Source: Paludibacter sp.
Lineage (GTDB): Bacteria > Bacteroidota > Bacteroidia > Bacteroidales > Paludibacteraceae
Reading direction: 5' to 3'
DNA length: 8,101 bases
Assembly (NCBI GenBank): GCA_031284665.1
Contig: JAITXR010000060.1
Span: forward strand, 1 to 8,101
Program-made: the position numbers and the translations under genes
Part shown: positions 4,789 to 8,101 of the stretch, in pieces
How positions within the stretch are numbered: position 1 is the stretch's first letter
Layout of the letters: every line of letters begins with the position of its first letter
Notes under the pieces: generated by a model
Databases searched by the model: none
Told to the model about the DNA's origin: nothing
What the model saw: only the letters and a program-made list of their open reading frames with translations

Positions 4789-6057
4789 ATGCAATTTGCC
4801 GAAATTCAGACAGTAAAACAGCGATTTGGAATAATAGGCTCGTCCGAATCCCTTAATCGCGCCATAGACATTGCTCTCCAAGTAGCGCCTACCGACCTTT
4901 CGGTGCTAATAACAGGCGAAAGCGGAGTTGGAAAAGAAAATTTTCCGCAAATAATTCACGCTTACAGTCATCGCAAACACGCGCCATATTTTGCCGTTAA
5001 CTGTGGCGCAATTCCTGAAGGAACAATCGATTCCGAACTTTTTGGACACGAAAAAGGCTCGTTTACCGGTGCTACTGCCGACCGCAAAGGATATTTTGAA
5101 ATTGCCGACAGCGGCACAATTTTTCTCGACGAAGTTGGCGAATTGCCTCTATCTACTCAAGTTCGGCTGCTGCGCGTGTTGGAAACAGGCGATTTTATTC
5201 GCGTAGGAGCATCCAAATCGCTAAAGACAAATGTGCGTGTGGTGGCGGCTACAAATCTGAATATGGCGCAAGCAATAAGTTCGGGGAAATTTCGCGAGGA
5301 TTTGTATTACCGCCTTAATACAGTGCCAATTTCGGTGCCGCCTCTCCGCGAGCGAAAAGATGATATTTTGTTGCTTTTCAGAAAATTTGCATCCGATTTT
5401 TCCGAAAAATACCGAATGCCGCCAATCCGATTGACAGAAGATGCAAAATCGCTTTTGACCACTTATTATTGGAATGGAAATATCCGCCAATTAAAAAATA
5501 TTACCGAACAAATATCTGTTATTGAGCAACAACGCGAAATCAACAGTGCAACTTTACGAACTTATTTGCCAAAAAACGAAATGGAACGTTTCCCTGCATT
5601 GACAGGCTCTGCGGTTGATTCAAAAACATTTAACTCCGAACGCGAAATATTGTATCAAGTGCTTTTTGATATGAAAAAAGATATGACAGACCTCAAAAAA
5701 GTGGTTGGCGAAATTATGAGTGGACAAATTGCTGCAAATCAAGCAGTTGATAATCAGTATCAAAAACCGTTTGCTGCGGGTAGCGATACTTTTATCACGA
5801 AAACTCCCGCGGTACACGAAAGTCATATTTCAGAAAAAAAACCTATTATTCATCCAATGGACGAAATTAGCGATTATCAAGAGGCTGAATATCACGAAAT
5901 TGAAACTGCGCAACAGCCTTCGAGTCTGGAAGATATGGAACGCCAAATGATAGTCCGAACTCTCGACAAATATCGCGGGCGAAGACGCGCCGCTGCCGAC
6001 GAACTGAAAATCTCGGAACGCACTCTGTATCGAAAAATTAAAGAATATGGAATTTAG
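4789..6057 (+). CDS. Sigma-54-dependent transcriptional activator (AAA+ plus Fis-type HTH, no receiver domain)
   Basis: This 422-residue enhancer-binding protein begins directly with the AAA+ domain: Walker A GESGVGKE (43-50), ELFGHEKG then GSFTGA (90-95), the loop that contacts sigma-54, Walker B IFLDEV (111-116), sensor I VVAATN (151-156) and LRERKDDI (186-193). The loop is GSFTGA rather than the classic GAFTGA, and the usual W-P-G-N-V-R-E/Q-L motif reads WNGNIRQL (228-235). A linker of about 115 residues (265-380), which includes a charged helix EREILYQVLFDMKKDMTDLKK (284-304), joins a C-terminal Fis-type helix-turn-helix (RRRAAADELKISERTLYRKI, 398-417). With no N-terminal receiver or GAF domain, its signal input is unknown, possibly the linker. 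It is followed by LptE-family, TPR-like and SecG genes. From memory this order recurs in Bacteroidota, so its targets may be unrelated to its neighbours. Confidence 0.93.
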   Translation: MQFAEIQTVKQRFGIIGSSESLNRAIDIALQVAPTDLSVLITGESGVGKENFPQIIHAYSHRKHAPYFAVNCGAIPEGTIDSELFGHEKGSFTGATADRKGYFEIADSGTIFLDEVGELPLSTQVRLLRVLETGDFIRVGASKSLKTNVRVVAATNLNMAQAISSGKFREDLYYRLNTVPISVPPLRERKDDILLLFRKFASDFSEKYRMPPIRLTEDAKSLLTTYYWNGNIRQLKNITEQISVIEQQREINSATLRTYLPKNEMERFPALTGSAVDSKTFNSEREILYQVLFDMKKDMTDLKKVVGEIMSGQIAANQAVDNQYQKPFAAGSDTFITKTPAVHESHISEKKPIIHPMDEISDYQEAEYHEIETAQQPSSLEDMERQMIVRTLDKYRGRRRAAADELKISERTLYRKIKEYGI

Positions 6058-6059
6058 AC

Positions 6060-6089
6060 AATGTGCCAATTAACAATGTGCCAATTAAC
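6060..6089 (+). repeat. Two copies of the 15-bp minisatellite behind the sigma-54 activator gene
   Basis: AATGTGCCAATTAAC occurs twice head to tail, beginning 3 nt after the stop codon, followed by a partial AATTAAG. It differs by one base from AATGTGCCAATAAAC, the unit behind cinA read on the cinA sense strand. In both places the repeat starts at the stop codon and has the same orientation relative to the upstream gene. Confidence 0.9.
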
Positions 6090-6159
6090 AATTAAGAAAT
6101 TAAGAAATGTAGGAATGAAGAAATTAAAAATAATGATTAGTGATAAGTGATTAATTTTC

Positions 6160-6208
6160 AAATTAGTAGTTTTGTCATTTTACATTTTACATTCTACATT
6201 TTACATTA
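6160..6208. repeat. TTTACATT tract, partner of the 2577-2697 repeats
   Basis: 6160-6193 matches 2577-2611 except for one T, and 6178-6208 is identical to 2667-2697 over 31 bp. Here the two modules overlap, whereas in the other gap they are 55 bp apart, as expected if pieces are shuffled or duplicated independently. Confidence 0.88.
6167..6174 (+). promoter_or_regulatory. Possible -7 promoter element ahead of the lptE-family gene
   Basis: TAGTTTTG fits TAnnTTTG, 70 bp ahead of the ATG at 6245. It lies inside a dispersed repeat whose sister copy (2577-2611) carries an extra T and so breaks the consensus. No -33 box is seen. The evidence is weak, and the gene could equally be read from the sigma-54 activator promoter. 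Confidence 0.25.
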
Positions 6209-6244
6209 CTTTGTCTTTGCCTTTACTCTATAAATAAAAAAAAT

Positions 6245-6757
6245 ATGTTTATCAAAAATAAAAAAATCATCTTTTCGCTTGTTCTGCTTGCCTTGTCGGC
6301 GTGTTCAATTTCTTACAAGTTTAACGGTGCAACGATTGATTATTCCAAAACAAAATCAATATCAATCGCCGAATTTACCAATATCGCCGAACTTGTGTAT
6401 GCGCCCCTCACAATAGAATTTACCGATAAACTGCGCGATGTTTATACAAAAAATACTCGTTTGCAGATTCTCAAAAAAAATGGAGATTTGCAACTCGAAG
6501 GCGAAATTGTGGAATACACTCTAACGCCAATGGCAATCAGTGCCGATACTTATGCTACTCAAACCAAACTTACAGTTACAATAAATGTGCGTTTTGTGAA
6601 CAATAGCAATCAAAACGAAAATTTTGAGAAACGTTACTCGGCATTTCAAACTTTCGACAGTAATCAGATGCTCAACAATGTGCAAGACGAATTAATAAAA
6701 CTCATTATTGCCGATATTACGGATAATATTTTTAACGACACAGTAGCACAATGGTAA
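6245..6757 (+). CDS. lptE: LptE-family outer-membrane lipoprotein
   Basis: The 170-residue protein starts with a lipoprotein signal: charged MFIKNKK, a hydrophobic stretch, and lipobox LSAC with the acylated cysteine at residue 20. The mature part, beginning CSISYKFNGATIDYSKTKSI, then TISIAEF-like and GDLQLEGEIVEYTLTPMAIS (79-98), matches the Bacteroidota LptE family (related to Pfam PF04390). In Gram-negative bacteria LptE plugs the LptD barrel that inserts lipopolysaccharide into the outer membrane; that role is inferred from the family. Its length is normal. The last codon and stop (TGGTAA) overlap the ATG of the next gene by 7 nt, so the two are translationally coupled. The start codon is preceded by an A-only stretch without a Shine-Dalgarno sequence, as usual in this phylum. 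Confidence 0.85.
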   Translation: MFIKNKKIIFSLVLLALSACSISYKFNGATIDYSKTKSISIAEFTNIAELVYAPLTIEFTDKLRDVYTKNTRLQILKKNGDLQLEGEIVEYTLTPMAISADTYATQTKLTVTINVRFVNNSNQNENFEKRYSAFQTFDSNQMLNNVQDELIKLIIADITDNIFNDTVAQW

Positions 6758-7383
6758 GCACAGCCGAATTTTTACTGCTGGTACAAGCAAACGAAAAGGT
6801 TGACGCACAGCACATTGCCGACCTTAAAGAAATTGTGGAAACTTATCCATATTTTGCTCAGGCGCATACACTTCTGGCGAAAGGAATGAAAAATTTGCAA
6901 AATGTAAATTCCGAAAAATATATCAGCAACGCCACACTTTATTGCTCCAACCTTCGGCAGTTGTATTTTGACTTAAATCCGCAATACAAAATTAATCCCG
7001 AAGACTACAATTTTAAACGGAAAAGCAAAAATAACGGCGATTATTTTTCGATGCTCGAAACTATCGAAAAAGGTGGAAGAAGTACCAAACAATCGCTCAA
7101 ATCGCTTGCCCTGAAACTAAAAGAAGCGCGCACACAATTACAAACTGAGGAAAAAACAAAAACTCAAGCAAAAACACCCGACAAACAAAATTTTGTCGCA
7201 GAGCCACAAAACGCCTCACAAAGCGCATTAAGCCCCGAAATTTCGGAAAATGAGGCAAAAAAACTTATAGCAGAAAAAAAATATTTGCAAGCAATCGACA
7301 TTTTAAGGCAATTAAATTTGCTTTATCCAAAAAAAAGTATTTATTTTGCAGCCCAAATTCGTTTTTTAGAAAGAATAGTATAA
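6751..7383 (+). CDS. TPR-like protein of the lptE-secG cluster, function unknown
   Basis: The 210-residue protein has no signal peptide or membrane segment. The N-terminal part (about 1-75) is helical with DLKEIVETYPYFAQAHTLLAK (24-44), which resembles the start of a tetratricopeptide hairpin. A polar, K/Q/T-rich linker (about 125-165) follows. The C-terminal segment NEAKKLIAEKKYLQAIDILRQL...YPKKSIYFAAQIRFLE (168-207) is a clear TPR-like unit. Similar proteins with this N- and C-terminal arrangement are common in Bacteroidota and annotated only as tetratricopeptide or hypothetical. It overlaps the lptE-family gene by 7 nt and is followed 26 bp later by secG, which suggests an envelope-related or scaffolding job; that is inference from position only. 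Confidence 0.8.
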   Translation: MVSTAEFLLLVQANEKVDAQHIADLKEIVETYPYFAQAHTLLAKGMKNLQNVNSEKYISNATLYCSNLRQLYFDLNPQYKINPEDYNFKRKSKNNGDYFSMLETIEKGGRSTKQSLKSLALKLKEARTQLQTEEKTKTQAKTPDKQNFVAEPQNASQSALSPEISENEAKKLIAEKKYLQAIDILRQLNLLYPKKSIYFAAQIRFLERIV

Positions 7384-7409
7384 AATATTAACCAAAACAA
7401 ATAAAAAGA

Positions 7410-7724
7410 ATGTACACATTATTCACATTAATTGTATTGATTGCCTCCATTTTTCTGATTTTGATTGTTCTTGTACAGAACTCAAAAGGAGGCGGTTTAG
7501 CAGCAGGTTTTCAATCGTCGAACAATATTATGGGTGTTCGTAAGACCACCGATTTTGTCGAAAAAGCAACATGGTGGGCAGTTGCCGTTGTGGTAGTATT
7601 TTCTGTTGCCACAGTAGCAGTGCATCGTACTGACACGGGCAAAGTATCGGCAGTTTCGACCGAAGACCTTCTTAACAGACAGAGCACCACACCCGGAGCA
7701 GTTAATCCTGATTTTGGCGAGTAA
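7410..7724 (+). CDS. secG: SecG, preprotein translocase subunit
   Basis: The 104-residue protein has the SecG layout: a first membrane helix (about 2-22, LFTLIVLIASIFLILIVLVQ), the conserved cytosolic loop NSKGGGLAAGFQSSNNIMGVRKTTDFVEKAT (24-54) with its glycine motif, a second helix (55-72, WWAVAVVVVFSVATVAVH) and a short polar tail typical of Bacteroidota. SecG binds SecYE in the inner membrane and assists SecA-driven export. The ATG at 7410 follows an A-rich leader (AAATAAAAAGA) 26 bp after the preceding stop codon. A strong terminator 47 bp downstream makes it the last gene of the run. In Bacteroidota genomes I recall groES-groEL often following secG; here they do not. Confidence 0.95.
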   Translation: MYTLFTLIVLIASIFLILIVLVQNSKGGGLAAGFQSSNNIMGVRKTTDFVEKATWWAVAVVVVFSVATVAVHRTDTGKVSAVSTEDLLNRQSTTPGAVNPDFGE

Positions 7725-7771
7725 CGCACTCAGCCTGAACATTGATTTACAAGCCATAACCTTTTAAAAAA

Positions 7772-7821
7772 GGACATTTTTTTCTTGTTTTACGAGAAAG
7801 GAATGTTCGTTTTGTTTTTTT
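7772..7821 (+). terminator. Rho-independent terminator after secG
   Basis: A 16-bp stem pairs 7772-7787 (GGACATTTTTTTCTTG) with 7793-7808 (CGAGAAAGGAATGTTC), including a few G-U pairs, around the 5-nt loop TTTTA. It is followed by GTTTTGTTTTTTT (7809-7821), a good U-tract, and preceded by an A-tract (7766-7771). It starts 47 bp after the secG stop codon. Confidence 0.85.
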
Positions 7822-7828
7822 AAAACAA

Positions 7829-7848
7829 GGGGGGTAATATTATTGCCC
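7829..7848. other. G6 run and small hairpin upstream of the restriction-modification gene
   Basis: Six G residues (7829-7834) stand out in AT-rich DNA. GGGTAAT (7832-7838) can pair with ATTGCCC (7842-7848) around ATT, with one G-U pair. It lies upstream of the probable promoter at 7880-7887. No function is assigned. Confidence 0.4.
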
Positions 7849-7879
7849 GATTTAGAAATGTTTAAATAGATTTTTTGAT

Positions 7880-7887
7880 TAACTTTG
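7880..7887 (+). promoter_or_regulatory. Candidate -7 promoter element for the restriction-modification gene
   Basis: TAACTTTG matches TAnnTTTG and lies 29 bp ahead of the ATG at 7917, downstream of the secG terminator. This suggests an independent promoter. No clear -33 TTTG is seen at the usual distance. Confidence 0.5.
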
Positions 7888-7916
7888 TAAAATTTGAAAT
7901 TCGTAATTAAAAAGAT

Positions 7917-8101
7917 ATGCAAAACAATCTTCAAACTCCCAAACAATCGCTAAACCCTGCTCTTCTGAAACAAAAACCAGACAGCAAAGAGATAGACATT
8001 TTCAAAAACGAAATTGCCATTTTGCTCGACGGCGTTACTAAAAACGAAACGGAAAGTGAGGAATATCATAAAAATTTGATGAAAGATTTTTTGAACAATG
8101 T
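7917..8101 (+). CDS. N-terminus of a probable type IIG-like restriction-modification enzyme (runs off right edge)
   Basis: Only 61 codons are visible: M-Q-N-N-L-Q-T-P-K-Q-S-L-N-P-A-L-L-K, then KPDSKEIDIFKNEIAILLDGV (about 20-40) and ESEEYHKNLMKDFLNN (about 46-61). The pattern TPKQ-x-LN ... KP-x5-I-x-x-FK ... LLD ... ESEE-[FY]-HKNL-x-x-DFL matches from memory the N-terminal region (DUF7149-like) of large single-chain restriction-modification proteins of Bacteroidota with a later Eco57I/TaqI-type methylase domain. The methylase and any nuclease motifs would be outside the window, so the assignment rests on the N-terminus alone. The ATG follows TTAAAAAGAT, and there is a probable own promoter at 7880. 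It is separated from secG by a strong terminator and is not part of that operon. A shorter solitary protein with the same N-terminal domain remains possible. Confidence 0.68.
   Translation, partial: MQNNLQTPKQSLNPALLKQKPDSKEIDIFKNEIAILLDGVTKNETESEEYHKNLMKDFLNN

Noticed and set aside
7725..7916. Small gene between secG and the restriction-modification gene
   Set aside because: The only open frame (minus strand, 7764-7946) covers the terminator and overlaps the next gene's start; it has no recognisable features.

Overview
The window looks like a chromosomal segment of an AT-rich member of the Bacteroidota (Bacteroidetes). The case rests on gene content: a DUF2723/GT117 membrane protein, a DUF3109 cysteine protein, and a run of sigma-54 activator, LptE-family lipoprotein, TPR-like protein and SecG. 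It also rests on TAnnTTTG (-7 type) promoter motifs just ahead of several genes and on A-rich leaders without Shine-Dalgarno sequences. No rRNA, tRNA, CRISPR array, transposase or integrase is visible.

Layout. The left part (1-3342) is read on the minus strand: DUF3109 protein, pnuC, cinA, then the start of a DUF2723 gene that runs off the left edge. pnuC and cinA overlap by 4 nt (ATGA) and make a plausible unit for uptake of a nicotinamide nucleoside and recycling of the pyridine ring. From 3429 the genes are on the plus strand: an MscS-type mechanosensitive channel, a sigma-54-dependent activator without a receiver domain, an LptE-family lipoprotein overlapping a TPR-like protein by 7 nt, and secG. 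A strong intrinsic terminator closes this run. After it a new gene begins at 7917; its N-terminus resembles large type IIG-like restriction-modification enzymes of Bacteroidota, but only 61 residues are inside the window.

The four larger intergenic gaps (189-662, 2507-2766, 4569-4788, 6058-6244) are built from a shared set of short repeats. These are a 15-bp minisatellite (ten cores behind cinA, two behind the sigma-54 activator gene), a palindrome of the GTCCCGATAG type in intact and decayed forms, TTTACATT-type tracts, CACTAAT-type tracts, and GTTTGAATA/GAAGTTAYA tracts. Some pieces are identical over 26-31 bp between gaps thousands of bases apart, while the genes between them look ordinary. 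This repeat mosaic is the least explained structure here. I did not find convincing evidence of a wholly new protein system. The two points most worth pursuing are the gene-end minisatellite and the restriction-modification gene truncated by the right edge.
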